A stretch of 34,067 bases of DNA from Micromonospora globispora (lineage in GTDB: Bacteria; Actinomycetota; Actinomycetes; Mycobacteriales; Micromonosporaceae), in assembly GCF_003857015.1 (NCBI RefSeq), contig NZ_QGGF01000240.1:1-34067 (forward strand). Reading direction: 5' to 3'. A model generated the notes under the pieces. That model saw only the letters and a list, made by a program, of their open reading frames with translations, was not told the origin of the DNA and did no database searches. The position numbers and the translations under genes were made by a program. This document shows positions 8,322-18,400 of this stretch, piece by piece (within the stretch, counting starts at the first letter, position 1; each line of letters opens with the position of its first letter).

Positions 8322-8526
8322 CTGGTAAATGTTCGGCGGCCGCCCGCAGCGCCAGATCGAGGCTGACCGGCGGCGCGGCGATGCGTCCGACAGCGCAGGC
8401 CAGGAGGGGCAGGCTGCTTCACCATCCGGCGACTAGGATCGCCTCCTACCCGCGTTATTCCGAGAGCATGACTGTGCTGGTCGAGCTCGTGCCATGCCGG
8501 CGAGCTGGTTGTCCAGGGGGTTTGCG

Positions 8527-9180
8527 GTGACCGCACGCAACGCCGAGGTCGACGGCGACGAGCCCTATGACATCGACTACGACGAGCTCTACCGCGAGAC
8601 TGCCGACTCGGGCGGGCCGCCCTGGGACATCGGCAGCCCGCAGCCGGCACTCGCGGAGGTACTCGACGACGGGGTGAAGGGCCCGAAGGTGCTCGACGTC
8701 GGCTGCGGCACAGGTCATCTCGCGATCGCCCTCGCCCGCCGCGGCTACAACGTAACGGCGATCGACATCTCACGGGTAGCGGTCGACATGGCCCGGGCCA
8801 AAGCCGCCAGCGAGGGCCTGGCGGTGCACTTCGAGGTCCAGGACGCCACGCAACTCTCGCTGCCGTCGGCGCCGTTCGACTCGGTGTTCGACTCCGGTCT
8901 GCTACACAGCCTGCATCGGCGCGGCGGTGGCGAGGCGGACGACTACCTTGCGCTGCTGCCGGGCCTCGCGGCGCCGGGCGCGACCGTCTTCGTACTGGCG
9001 GTGTCTCTCGGGGCGGGCCAGGGCTGGGGCGTGACCCAGAAGTTTCTGCGGGCGGGCTTCGCCGAGCCGAAGTGGGTCGACACCCAGGTCGAGGAGATCG
9101 ACGTGGCCGCGGAGGTGGGCGGCCGGGAGCTCTCTCTGCCCGGCTTCCTGCTCCGAACGGTCCGAGCCTCCGGCACCTGA
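8527..9180 (+). CDS. Class I SAM-dependent methyltransferase
   Basis: Small soluble methyltransferase (217 aa from this start). SAM-binding motif I is VLDVGCGTGHLAIALARRG (residues ~55-73), the acidic end of beta-2 is in VTAIDIS, and the motif II/post-I region is VQDATQL followed by FDSVFDSGLLHSL. The GTG at 8527 is chosen because AGGGGG precedes it by 7 nt. An in-frame ATG at 8494 has no visible ribosome binding site but would add 11 residues. The substrate cannot be read from the sequence. It shares strand with the oxidase upstream but is separated by 205 bp in which I see no gene, so it is probably a separate unit. Confidence 0.85.
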   Translation: MTARNAEVDGDEPYDIDYDELYRETADSGGPPWDIGSPQPALAEVLDDGVKGPKVLDVGCGTGHLAIALARRGYNVTAIDISRVAVDMARAKAASEGLAVHFEVQDATQLSLPSAPFDSVFDSGLLHSLHRRGGGEADDYLALLPGLAAPGATVFVLAVSLGAGQGWGVTQKFLRAGFAEPKWVDTQVEEIDVAAEVGGRELSLPGFLLRTVRASGT

Positions 9181-9331
9181 CCCGGCGACGACCGAATCAC
9201 ATTCTCGGGCTCCGTTAAGCCATCGGCAGGGGAGGCCGTATCCGGTCCGCAAGAGGTCCGCGGACCGCAGGCGACTGCGCGCGCCCGCACTCGGATGTGC
9301 CCAGCGGGGGCTGACCGCTCCGGGCCGCTGG

Positions 9332-9720
9332 TCAGCGCCGGTCGAGCTCCGCCTCCAGCCGTCGGACGAGCGTCTTGCGTGCCTTGCCAGCACGCTCGGA
9401 CCCTAGCGCCGTCTTGAGCTGGCCGGTGTCGAGGCCGGGGACGCGCGGGTCACGGCCCACACCAGGCTGACCACGATGACGATCAGGAGCGGGCCGAGCT
9501 GCGCCGGGCTGGTGAACCGACCGTTCCAGGCGATGAAGGCGTAGCCGGGCAGCCTCCGCTCCCTCGTCCGGTCCTCCATCCTGGACGCGATCGAGCGGCT
9601 CCGGCGCCAGGACCACGGCGACGAAGCATCTGCGCCGACGATGAAGGCCGGGATGCCGAAGTACGCGATCCAGAAGCCCTGCCAGGCGTTGATGAGGAGC
9701 ACCGGCTCACCAGACGAACG
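9332..9720 (-). pseudogene. Frameshifted remnant of a small membrane protein
   Basis: Two minus-strand frames look like pieces of one protein. The upstream frame (about 9720-9440) has two hydrophobic stretches, VLLINAWQGFWIAYFGIPAF and AQLGPLLIVIVVSLVWAV, separated by a basic loop. The downstream frame (about 9440-9332) gives a soluble tail LKTALGSERAGKARKTLVRR and ends EAELDRR. A single indel near 9430-9450 would join them. No family was recognised and no good start is visible, because the upstream part runs into the patatin remnant. It could also be an intact short membrane protein with a different end. Confidence 0.35.
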
Positions 9721-9744
9721 ACGAGGACTCGGCACACGCCCCTC

Positions 9745-9872
9745 GCGCCGATCGCTGCCCGCCGGTCGACTGCGACCATCTCGGTTGCGCGGTGGAACTC
9801 GTGCATTCGGCACGCCCGTGAGCGATACGGCGACGAGCGCGTCGGCCGGTATGGCGGTGGTGGGTGCCGCGC
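9745..9872 (-). pseudogene. Internally deleted patatin-like phospholipase remnant
   Basis: Read on the minus strand, this stretch matches two separate parts of the intact patatin gene at 25159-26109. Around 9815-9870 the DNA follows the segment coding PTTSIPADAVVAVSL, with roughly seven differences in fifty bases. Directly after it, 9745-9812 follows the C-terminal segment coding HEFHRAFEMIEVGRRAAGDA (here HEFHRATEMVAVDRRAAIGA). About 340 bp present in the intact gene are missing between the two blocks. The whole N-terminal catalytic part is also absent, and the join is out of frame. It is therefore a dead fragment of a paralogue. Confidence 0.8.
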
Positions 9873-10014
9873 GTCAGTAATTCGCCAGTAACGGTCCAGC
9901 CGTAGCCTGCCCGACCAGGCCAGCTCCGTGCTTTCCCGATCGCCCCACCCGGCGGCCTCCCGTGAAGCCGAGTTACCGGCCTGCCCCTGTATCGGCGATC
10001 GAGGAGCCGTATAA

Positions 10015-12540
10015 ATGCACTTGCCCCGTTCACCCCTGCGGCGCGCGGCCACCGCCTGGGCGGCGGTTGCCGTCACCGTCGTCGGCGTACTCGCCGCGCC
10101 GGCCGCGACCGCCGCACCCCGGCACCATGCGGCCGTCGACCCGGGTCTCGCCGCCGCCGTTGCCGCCGGTCAGGAGGCGACCTTCTTCGTCGTCCTGGAC
10201 AGCCGTCCCGACCTGTCCGGTGCCACCCGTCAGCGGGGCAAGGCCCGGAAGATCGCCGCGTACCAGGCGCTGCGCGCCGAGGCCACCCGGGACCAGAGCT
10301 CGCTGGCCCGCTACCTGGACCAGGCGAAGATCGGCTACGAGTCGTACTGGATCGCGAACGCCGTGAAGGTCACCGGCGGCCGGGACCTGGTCGAGCGGCT
10401 CGCCGCCCGGCCCGATGTCGCCGCCCTGCGGCGGGAGCAGCGCTACGCCATCGCCACCGTCGCGATGGGCGCCGTCACCACGACCGAGGTCACCGACCCG
10501 GAGTGGGGCGTCAAGGACATCGGCGCCGACCAGGTCTGGTCCCAGTACGCCGACCACGGCGAGGGCGTCGTCGTCGCCAGCATCGACTCGGGCGTGGAGT
10601 TCAACCACCCGGCCCTGGCGGACAACTATCGGGGCAACCTCGGCGACGGAACCTACAACCACGACTACAACTGGTACGACGCGAGCGGCGAGTGTCCCGA
10701 CAGCGGCACGCCCTGCGACAACAACGGCCACGGCACCCACACCATGGGCACCATGGTCGGCGCGGGCGGCATCGGCGTCGCTCCGGGCGCGAAGTGGGTC
10801 GCCGCCAAGGGCTGCGAGGCCAACTACTGCACGGACACCTCGCTGCTGAAGGCCGGCCAGTGGATCCTCGCGCCGACCGATCACAACGGGCAGAACCCGC
10901 GGCCCGATCTCGCCCCGGACGTCGTCAACAACTCCTGGGGCGGCGGGAACACCACCTTCTACCAGGACATGATCGAGGCCTGGAACGCGGCCGGCATCTT
11001 CGAGGCGTTCGCCGCCGGCAACGCCGGCAACGGATTTACCTGTTCGACCAGCGAGGCGCCGGGTGCCCAGGCCCCGACGTACGGGGTCGGCGCGTACGAC
11101 GCGACCGGAGCCATCGCGTACTTCTCCGGCTTCGGCCCCTCCCTCGTCGACGGTTCCATGAAGCCGAACATCGCCGCGCCCGGCGTCAACGTCCGCTCCG
11201 CCTGGCCGGGCGGCGGGTACCGGGCGATCTCCGGTACGTCCATGGCGACCCCGCATGTCGCCGGTGCCGTCGCCCTGCTCTGGTCCGCGGCCCCCTCCCT
11301 CGTCGGCGACATCGACGCCACCCGGGCAGCTCTGAACGCCTCCGCGCGGGACGTCGACGACACCCACTGCGGCGGCACCGCCGACGCCAACAACGTCTGG
11401 GGCGAGGGCAAGCTCGACGTCTTCGCCGCCGTCGACCGGGCCCCGCACACCGCGGCCACCATCACCGGCACCGCCACCGACCGGGTCACCGGCGCCGGCC
11501 TGGCCGGAATCACCATCACCGCTATGGGCCAGGGCGGCCAGCGCACCGTGACCACGAATACCTCGGGCGCCTACCGGCTGGTCCTGGCGGCCGGCGCGTA
11601 CACCCTCACCAGCGCCAGCTACGGCTACCGCGCGGTCACGGAGAACCTCACCGTCACCGACGGCCAGGCCCTCACCCACGACATCGCGCTGGACGCCGTT
11701 CCCCGGCACGCCGTGACCGGCACGGTGTACGACGTGACGGGCAAGCCGCTCCCCGGTGCCAGCGTACGGATCGTCGAGGCGCCGCTCGCCCCGGTCGTGT
11801 CGGACGCCGCCGGCGCCTTCCGTTTCCCGGCCGTCGCCGAAGGATCCTTCACCCTGGTGGCGACGCCCGCCGCGCCGGTCATGTGCGACGGCACCTACCA
11901 GCAGGCCCTGACCGTGGACGGCGATGAGAGCGTGGCGATCCGACTGCCCGCCCACAGCGACGCCTTCGGCAACAGCTGCCTGCCCGCCGCGTACTCCTGG
12001 GTCAGCGGCGCCACCAAGGTCGCCCTCTCCGGTGACGAGAACGCCAAGAGCGTCGCTCTGCCGTTCCCGGTGACCTTCTACGGCGTCTCGTACAACCAGG
12101 CGAGCGTCACGACCAACGGGCTGGTGAACTTCCTCGCCCCGCGGCTGGGCGACTACCTCAACAGCGCCTTGCCGGCGGCGTCGCAGCCGAACGGCATCGT
12201 CGCTGCCTACTGGGACGACCTCGTCCTCGACAAGAGGTCGGCCGTGAAGACCGCTGTCACCGGAACGGCCGGACAGCGGAAGTTCGCGATCGTCTGGGAG
12301 AACGCGGCCTTCGCTGCCGATTCGAGCCGGCGCGTGACCTTCGAGGCGGTCTTCGAAGAGGCGACCGGTGCGGTCGTCCTGCAGTACCAGTCCATCGACG
12401 GCGCCTCGGCGCTGGAGAAGGGCGGATCAGCGACCGTCGGCATCGAGAACCAGGCCGGCGTCGACGCCCTGCAGTACTCCTTCAACGAACCGGTCCTCAC
12501 CGACCACAGCGCCCTCCGTATCACCCTCAAGGCGGCATGA
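10015..12540 (+). CDS. Secreted subtilisin-like serine protease (S8) with C-terminal beta domains
   Basis: An 841-aa exported protease. The ATG at 10015 has GAGGAG 9 nt upstream. Residues 1-34 are a Sec signal peptide (basic start, hydrophobic core, ending ATAA-P). Residues ~40-150 look like an I9-type propeptide. The catalytic domain runs ~155-480: D191 (IDSGVE), H239 (NGHGTH), oxyanion N336 (AAGN) and S409 (GTSMATPHVAGA), so all key residues are intact. Two carboxypeptidase-regulatory-like beta-sandwich repeats follow (~480-560 and ~564-640). A last beta-rich domain (~660-841, with LPFPVTFYGVSYNQASVTTN) may bind substrate or surface. The stop overlaps the next start (ATGA), so it is co-translated with the secreted FG-GAP protein. 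The target protein is unknown. Confidence 0.95.
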   Translation: MHLPRSPLRRAATAWAAVAVTVVGVLAAPAATAAPRHHAAVDPGLAAAVAAGQEATFFVVLDSRPDLSGATRQRGKARKIAAYQALRAEATRDQSSLARYLDQAKIGYESYWIANAVKVTGGRDLVERLAARPDVAALRREQRYAIATVAMGAVTTTEVTDPEWGVKDIGADQVWSQYADHGEGVVVASIDSGVEFNHPALADNYRGNLGDGTYNHDYNWYDASGECPDSGTPCDNNGHGTHTMGTMVGAGGIGVAPGAKWVAAKGCEANYCTDTSLLKAGQWILAPTDHNGQNPRPDLAPDVVNNSWGGGNTTFYQDMIEAWNAAGIFEAFAAGNAGNGFTCSTSEAPGAQAPTYGVGAYDATGAIAYFSGFGPSLVDGSMKPNIAAPGVNVRSAWPGGGYRAISGTSMATPHVAGAVALLWSAAPSLVGDIDATRAALNASARDVDDTHCGGTADANNVWGEGKLDVFAAVDRAPHTAATITGTATDRVTGAGLAGITITAMGQGGQRTVTTNTSGAYRLVLAAGAYTLTSASYGYRAVTENLTVTDGQALTHDIALDAVPRHAVTGTVYDVTGKPLPGASVRIVEAPLAPVVSDAAGAFRFPAVAEGSFTLVATPAAPVMCDGTYQQALTVDGDESVAIRLPAHSDAFGNSCLPAAYSWVSGATKVALSGDENAKSVALPFPVTFYGVSYNQASVTTNGLVNFLAPRLGDYLNSALPAASQPNGIVAAYWDDLVLDKRSAVKTAVTGTAGQRKFAIVWENAAFAADSSRRVTFEAVFEEATGAVVLQYQSIDGASALEKGGSATVGIENQAGVDALQYSFNEPVLTDHSALRITLKAA

Positions 12541-15398
12541 TGAAGAACCGATCCAGAGGCGCCGTGCGCCTCGCCTCCGCCCTGCTCGCGCCCGGACTCG
12601 CGCTCGTCGCGCTCCCCGTGATCACCAACCCGGCGTACGCCGAGGACGGGTCGCAGGCGCGGATTCTGACCGACGCCCAAGCCGCTGAACTCGAAAGTCG
12701 GTTCACGGCGGCCCCCTCTGCTCAGCAGGCGACCGCGCCGAGCGACACCGCCGAACCGCCGGCCGAGCAGGTGCAGGACGCGACACCGGTCACCCTCACC
12801 GAGGCGTCCGCGTTCGAGACGTACCGGGGGCACGCCGAAACCGCCCCCCTCGGCGGCGGCAAGGGCGACTTCGTCGCCGTGCACAGTCTCGGCCTGATCA
12901 CCCGTCTCACGACGAGCGGCCAAACGGTGTGGAAGCGCGGTAGCGACTCCCTCTACGCCGACTGGCAGGTCACGCCGCTGCGGCCGTGGCAGAAGGAGCC
13001 GTACCCGGCCCGTATCGCCGTCGGCTACGAGGTCAACAGTCCGTACGCGGACCTGGCCGACCGGGGCTTCGCGCAGGGCGACCTGACCGGCGACGGGGTG
13101 GCTGACGTCGCGTTCACCGCGAAGGTGGGCGCCAGCCCGTATCGCCCGTTCACCTCCCCGGGCTCGCCCCTGACGACGGGTAGCTTCGTCACTGTCCTCG
13201 ACGGGAAGACCGGGGCGACCCTGTGGTCGCAGATCTTCCCCGATGCCCAGCAGGTCGCCGTAGCCGGCAAGACCCTGCTCGTCGCCGATCAGCCGTCCAA
13301 CAACTTCGGCGCCGACCGGACGTTGACGACGAAGCTGTACGGCTTCCGCTTCACGTTCGGGGATGGGCGACTGACCCCGGCGGCGACCTGGTCGTACGAC
13401 ACCGGCCAGCGCTACGGCCGGTGGGCCTCGGTCACCGCGCTCTCCGACACCGCGGCAGCCCTCTCCTGGTACGTGCGGAAGACCGACACCGACCCGGCCG
13501 CGAGCCAGACCCTCGTGATCGACACGGCGAACGGCGCGCCGCGTTGGCAGACCGCCGGCACGATGTACGGGCGGGAGGCGGTCGTCGACCCGTCCCGGAA
13601 CCGGCTCGTCGCCATCGAGCAGTCCGACTACACCGACGGGGTGCTGTACCAGCTGGTCGGCTACGACCTGGCCGACGGCGTCCGGACCGTGCTCGATGAG
13701 CGGATCAACGCGGTCGGTACCGAACTGGCGGTCGGCGAGCTGAAGGGCGGCGGCGGCGTCGAGTACGCGGTCGCCGAAGCCACCTTCGACGACGACCTCG
13801 ACATCAACGCGGCGACGGTGCGCGGCCTGCGCGGTGACGGCGGGACGGAACTCTGGTCGTACACGGTGAAGCGGGACGAGTCGAACGTGCGGGACGGTGA
13901 CAGCGTCCTCGGCCTGCGGATCGCGAACGGCAAGGCCATCGCCTCGTACGTGACGACCGCGGACAAGGAACACGCCATCAACTCGGGGACCCGCCGCTAC
14001 GGCACGATCACCGTGCTCAGCGGCACGGACGGTTCCGTGCGGTGGTCGCAGAAGGGCGTGGTCGCCTCCCCGATCTACGCCGAGCCGTACCAGGCCGGCG
14101 ACGACTGGCTGGTGCGCACCATCGACAACGACCAGAACATCCACTTCTACCGGCTGGACAACGGCACGTCGGCGGGGCTCGTACCGCTCCCTGCCGACCT
14201 GTCGACCGGCGTCGCGGTCGATGTGAACGGAGACGGCCGCAAGGACGTGGTGGTTGGCGGCCAGTCGCGCGGCCTGTGGGCGTTCGACGGTCCGTCGCTG
14301 GCCGCGGGCAAGCCGCGGGTGCTGTGGCAGGCCACCCTGCCCGGCGCCGTGTACGGCGACATCGTGCTGGGTGACACGGACGGTGACGGACGCCGCGACG
14401 ACCTGGTGGTGGCCGCCGAGACCGCCGCGGTGATCATCGACGCCACCACCGGTCGGGTCAGCGCGACCATCGACCAGCCGGGGCAGTTCGTCCACTCGGT
14501 GACCGTGGCCGATCTAAACGGCGACGGCGCTGACGACGTGCTTGTTCCGACCGACGCCGTCCGCGCCTACCGGGGCAGTGGCCGCCCACTGTGGTCCTAC
14601 GCTCCCCCGGGCACGGCGCCGGTTGCCTTCTCGGACCTGGCGATGGCCGACGGCCGGGTGATCGGCTCATACCAGACGGCCCACCAGCGCGAGCCCGCCA
14701 CGGTCGGGGAGCTGGCTCTGAACGCCCGGACCGGTACGGTCGCCTGGACCGGCAGCCCGGTGTGGACGGGTAGCGACGACCCGAAGATCTACGGTGCGCA
14801 GCTCTTCCACGGCGTGTACGCCTCGCGCGCGATCCCGTACGCGGACGGGCATGCGGCCGTGGCCACCTGGATGGTGCGCGATGAAAACGGCTGGTGGCGG
14901 GAGTTCTTCGAGTTCCGCGACGTCCGCACGGGCGCGGTGGTGAAGACCGCGATCGGTGGTGGAACCCTCACCCTCGGCAACTGGTTCACCGGCGACGAGG
15001 GCCTGATCCTCACCGGAACGGCCTCGCTGCAAACCTTCGGCGCCGACGGCAACGACTACCTGATCTACACGCTGCCGACCATTCACCGAGCCGGTTTCGC
15101 GACCGGTCCCGGTGGGCGCCGGCTGCTCGTCGGTGGGACGGAAGGCGCGTTCTACATCTGGGACTCCGGCGTACTCAAGGGCGGTCACTACCCGGATCAC
15201 GAGGCCCGGCTGCAGCGGTACAACACCCAGAACGTGCTGATCGCGGATCTCACCGGTGACGGCGTGGACGAGATCATCGGCCTGCACAACGAAAACCTCG
15301 GGCAGGACCGGATGGCCGAACTGTCCGGCAGCCGGTACGAGCTGGGGGTCGACAACCGGATTCACGGCATGGTGACGGGCGTTGTGACCAATTCCTGA
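12537..15398 (+). CDS. Secreted FG-GAP/VCBS-repeat protein
   Basis: A 953-aa exported protein. The signal peptide is residues ~1-35 (MMKNRSRG..., ending AYA-ED). The body is a beta-propeller-like array with at least five calcium-binding D-x-[DN/T]-G-D-G-x-x-D loops: DLTGDGVADV (~182), DVNGDGRKDV (~562), DTDGDGRRDD (~613), DLNGDGADDV (~659) and DLTGDGVDEI (~904). PQQ-like segments such as DGKTGATLWSQ also occur. There is no anchor motif, so it is probably released or wall-associated. The ATG overlaps the protease stop (ATGA), which argues that the two are made in fixed ratio and act together. The FG-GAP protein could be a substrate-presenting partner or chaperone. No enzyme activity is evident. 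Confidence 0.88.
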   Translation: MMKNRSRGAVRLASALLAPGLALVALPVITNPAYAEDGSQARILTDAQAAELESRFTAAPSAQQATAPSDTAEPPAEQVQDATPVTLTEASAFETYRGHAETAPLGGGKGDFVAVHSLGLITRLTTSGQTVWKRGSDSLYADWQVTPLRPWQKEPYPARIAVGYEVNSPYADLADRGFAQGDLTGDGVADVAFTAKVGASPYRPFTSPGSPLTTGSFVTVLDGKTGATLWSQIFPDAQQVAVAGKTLLVADQPSNNFGADRTLTTKLYGFRFTFGDGRLTPAATWSYDTGQRYGRWASVTALSDTAAALSWYVRKTDTDPAASQTLVIDTANGAPRWQTAGTMYGREAVVDPSRNRLVAIEQSDYTDGVLYQLVGYDLADGVRTVLDERINAVGTELAVGELKGGGGVEYAVAEATFDDDLDINAATVRGLRGDGGTELWSYTVKRDESNVRDGDSVLGLRIANGKAIASYVTTADKEHAINSGTRRYGTITVLSGTDGSVRWSQKGVVASPIYAEPYQAGDDWLVRTIDNDQNIHFYRLDNGTSAGLVPLPADLSTGVAVDVNGDGRKDVVVGGQSRGLWAFDGPSLAAGKPRVLWQATLPGAVYGDIVLGDTDGDGRRDDLVVAAETAAVIIDATTGRVSATIDQPGQFVHSVTVADLNGDGADDVLVPTDAVRAYRGSGRPLWSYAPPGTAPVAFSDLAMADGRVIGSYQTAHQREPATVGELALNARTGTVAWTGSPVWTGSDDPKIYGAQLFHGVYASRAIPYADGHAAVATWMVRDENGWWREFFEFRDVRTGAVVKTAIGGGTLTLGNWFTGDEGLILTGTASLQTFGADGNDYLIYTLPTIHRAGFATGPGGRRLLVGGTEGAFYIWDSGVLKGGHYPDHEARLQRYNTQNVLIADLTGDGVDEIIGLHNENLGQDRMAELSGSRYELGVDNRIHGMVTGVVTNS

Positions 15399-15399
15399 C

Positions 15400-15431
15400 T
15401 TGACACCGCTGATGGGGGCTCCCGCTATGGT
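15400..15431 (+). promoter_or_regulatory. Possible promoter of the SARP-AAA regulator gene
   Basis: TTGACA (15400-15405) is a consensus -35 box, and TATGGT (15426-15431) fits a -10 box. The spacer is 20 bp, long for a normal sigma-70-type promoter but like promoters that need a DNA-distorting activator. Most of the spacer and the -10 box lie inside a perfect-looking dyad (15407-15448). The start codon is at 15462. Confidence 0.45.
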
Positions 15432-15448
15432 GGGAGCCCTCATCAGCG
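15407..15448. promoter_or_regulatory. 17-bp-arm inverted repeat (operator or terminator)
   Basis: The left arm 15407-15423 and right arm 15432-15448 pair over 17 positions with a single G-T wobble, around the 8-nt loop GCTATGGT. It begins 8 bp after the FG-GAP gene stop and ends 13 bp before the regulator start. No T-run follows, so it is not a classic rho-independent terminator, although actinomycete terminators often lack one. It covers the putative promoter of the regulator, so autoregulation is an equally good reading. Confidence 0.75.
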
Positions 15449-15461
15449 TAGGGAGACCCAG

Positions 15462-18400
15462 GTGCTGCGGCTGCACCTCCTCGGCGGGTTCCGGGTCCAC
15501 CGGAACGACGGGCCACCGCTCGTGGAGCGGTGGCCGCGGCCGAGCGCCCGGACGCTGCTCAAGCTGCTCGCAGTCGCCCCGGACCATCGCCTCCATCGCG
15601 AGGAGGCGATGGAGATCTGCTGGCCGGACGCCGATCCCCAGGCAGCGCTGCGCAGCCTGCGGGTGGCGCTGCACGCCGCCCGCCGGGCCGTCGAACCGGA
15701 ACTCGCGCCCCGGGCCACCTCGTCCTATTTGATCGGCGAGGGGGCGCTGCTGCGGTTGGCTCCGCACACCGTGTGGATCGACGCCGACGAAGCCGAACGG
15801 CTCGCGGAGGCGGCGCTGGCGCACGGCGGCCGAGCGGAACTGACGGCAGCGCTCGACGCGTTCACCGGCGAACTTCTACCCGAGGACCGGTACGCGCCGT
15901 GGTCTCACACCCGCCGGGAACGACTGGCGGCGTTGCGGGAAAAGAGCCTCCTCGCCCTGGCCGCCGCACATCTTGCGGCCGGCGCCAGCGGGGAGGCGGT
16001 GGAGGCAGCCGAGCAGGTCCTGGCGGCCTCACCCGCCGAGGAGTACGCCCACCGCGTCCTGATCGAGGCGTTCCTCCGGCAGGGGCTTCGCCGCCGGGCG
16101 GTGCACCAGTACCACCTGTGCCGGGAGGCACTGGACGCGGAGATCGGGGTGCGGCCGGGCGCCGAGACGGAAGCGCTGTACCGCCAAGCCCTCGCCGCGC
16201 CGACCTCGGCCGCCCGGTCGGGACAGCCGGCGCTGCCAGCGGCGGTGCGGCTACCACCCGCCCTGCCGCTGCGCGGCCGGGATGACGTGCTGGCCGAGCT
16301 GCTGGAGGTCGAGAAGATGCCGGTCCTCCTCGTCACCGGCGAGGCCGGCCTCGGCAAGACGCGCCTCGTTGCCGAGGCGGCCCGCCGGGCTGCCGAAAAG
16401 GGGGCGGCCGTGCTGTGGGGCGCCGGCCACGACGCGGAAGGGCACCGGCCGTACGGCCCGTTCGCGGAGGCGGTTGAGGGGTGGCTGGCGGACCGCTCCC
16501 TTGAGGAACGGGCCAGCATGGGCGCGGAGTATCCGGAACTGGCCGGGCTCCTGCCGTTGGGGAGGGTGGAGCCGAGGTCGTGGCGAAGCCCCGAGGAGGA
16601 GCGGGACCGGCTGTTCCAGGCAGCGGCCGCGCTGTTCGGGGAACTGGCGGCGGAGCGGCCCGTCATGGTGGTGCTGGACGACCTTCATGCCGCGGACGCG
16701 GGCTCGTTCCAGCTCCTCAGCTATCTCGCCCGGCGGGCCCGGGAGAACGGCATGGGTTGGCGTTTTCTCGCCACGCTGCGCCCCGAGGAGCTGCCGGACT
16801 CCGATCCCCGCCGCCACACCTTGGACGTGCTGGTCCGCCAGTCGCTCGCCCGGGCTGTCGCACCACCCCGCCTGCCCCGGGAGGCGTGTCTCGAGCTCGC
16901 GGCCGACGCCCTCGGCTCCTCGGCCGCAGCCGTACCCGAACGGGTGTGGGAACTGTCCCTCGGTAATCCGCTCTTCGCCCTCGAACTGGCGCGTGCGCTG
17001 CGGGACGGGGTCGTGGGCGTCTCGGGAGCACCCGAGGGAATCCGGCAGGTGGTCGCCCAGCGGCTCGGACGACTCGACGCGACAGCCCGCCGAGTGGTGG
17101 ACGTGGTCGCGGTGGCGGGTCAGGACGCGGCACTCGCCGAGGTCCTGGACGTCGCCGGGCGCTGCGGGCAGCCGCAGCTGTCGGCCGCCGAGGCGACGGA
17201 GGCCGTGGAGGCCGCCGTCGCCGCCTCGGTGCTGGAGGAGCGGCCGGTGGCCGTCGAGGGCCGTCCGGTGGCCGGGCTCGCCTTCCGCCATCCCCTGATC
17301 CGGATGACCTGCTACCAGATGCTGTCGGCGGCCCGGCGGCGGCTCCTGCACTCGGCGTACGCGGAGGCGGTGCTCCGGCGCCGGCCGGATGCCGTGGACA
17401 CGCTCGCCGTCCAGTTGACGCACGCTGACGACCCGCGCGCCACCGGGTATCTGCGGCGGGCGGCGGAACGCGCGGCGGCCCATCACGCGAACGACACCGC
17501 AGACCGCTACTACGCGGAGCTCACCGACCGGCTCGACGCGCTGGCCGCCGAATCGGCGCGCGCACGCATGGACCACAGCGCCGTGCTGCGCCGGATGGGC
17601 CGGTTCGAGGACGCGGCCCGGCTGCTCCGCGAGGCTCTGACGGAGATGGAGCGCCACGGCGACCGGGACGGACGGGTGCTCGCCGCCGCCCGGCTGGCCG
17701 AACTCATGGCGAAGACCCGGAGCACCGACGAGGGCCTCCGGCTGCTCGATGCCACTCCGCCCGCTCCCGACACGCCGGCGGCGACGGCGAGCGCCCACCA
17801 TCTGGCCACGGCTGTGCTCTGTTTCGTCGCCGGCCGGTACGAGGAGTCAGCGGCGGCCGCGCGGGCGGCGGAAACCGCAGCGCAGGTCGTGGCAGACCCG
17901 GAACGGCGGGGACTGCTCGCCCGGGCGTTGGCGATGCGCGCGACGTCCCTGGGTTTGGCCGGGCGTTTCCGGAAGACGGGCCTGGTCGCGCAACGCGCCC
18001 TGCCGCACGCGAAGGCGTACGGCGATCCGCAGCTACTCGCCCTGGTCCTCTCGGTCCTGCGGGAGATCGCTCTTCGGGCCGGGCGGTTACGGGAGGCCAT
18101 CGAAACCGGACGGCGGGCGTTGGACCTCGCCGAGCGGTCCGGCGATCCGACGGCGACCGTCTTCGAGCGGGCGAACCTGGCCAAAATCCACCTGATGATG
18201 GAGGAGACAACCGAGGCCCGGGACCTGGCCGAGGCCGCGGCGCGGGAGACGGGGCCGGGCCTCGGCTGGTGCGTGCCGTACGCTCTGGCAGCTCTCGCCC
18301 GGGTGCGGATCCGGATGGGAATGCCGGGTGCGGGCATGCTCCTGGACGAGGCCGAGGGCGCGGCGCGCGCGCAGGGGGACTTTCAGGCCCAGGACGAGGT

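Noticed and set aside
10030..11955. 641-codon minus-strand frame opposite the subtilase
   Set aside because: Antisense shadow; the plus strand has an intact signal peptide and catalytic triad.
12207..14495. 762-codon minus-strand frame opposite the FG-GAP gene
   Set aside because: Antisense shadow with no recognisable motif.
16251..17801. 516-codon minus-strand frame inside the SARP gene
   Set aside because: Antisense shadow; Walker motifs and the SARP domains are on the plus strand.
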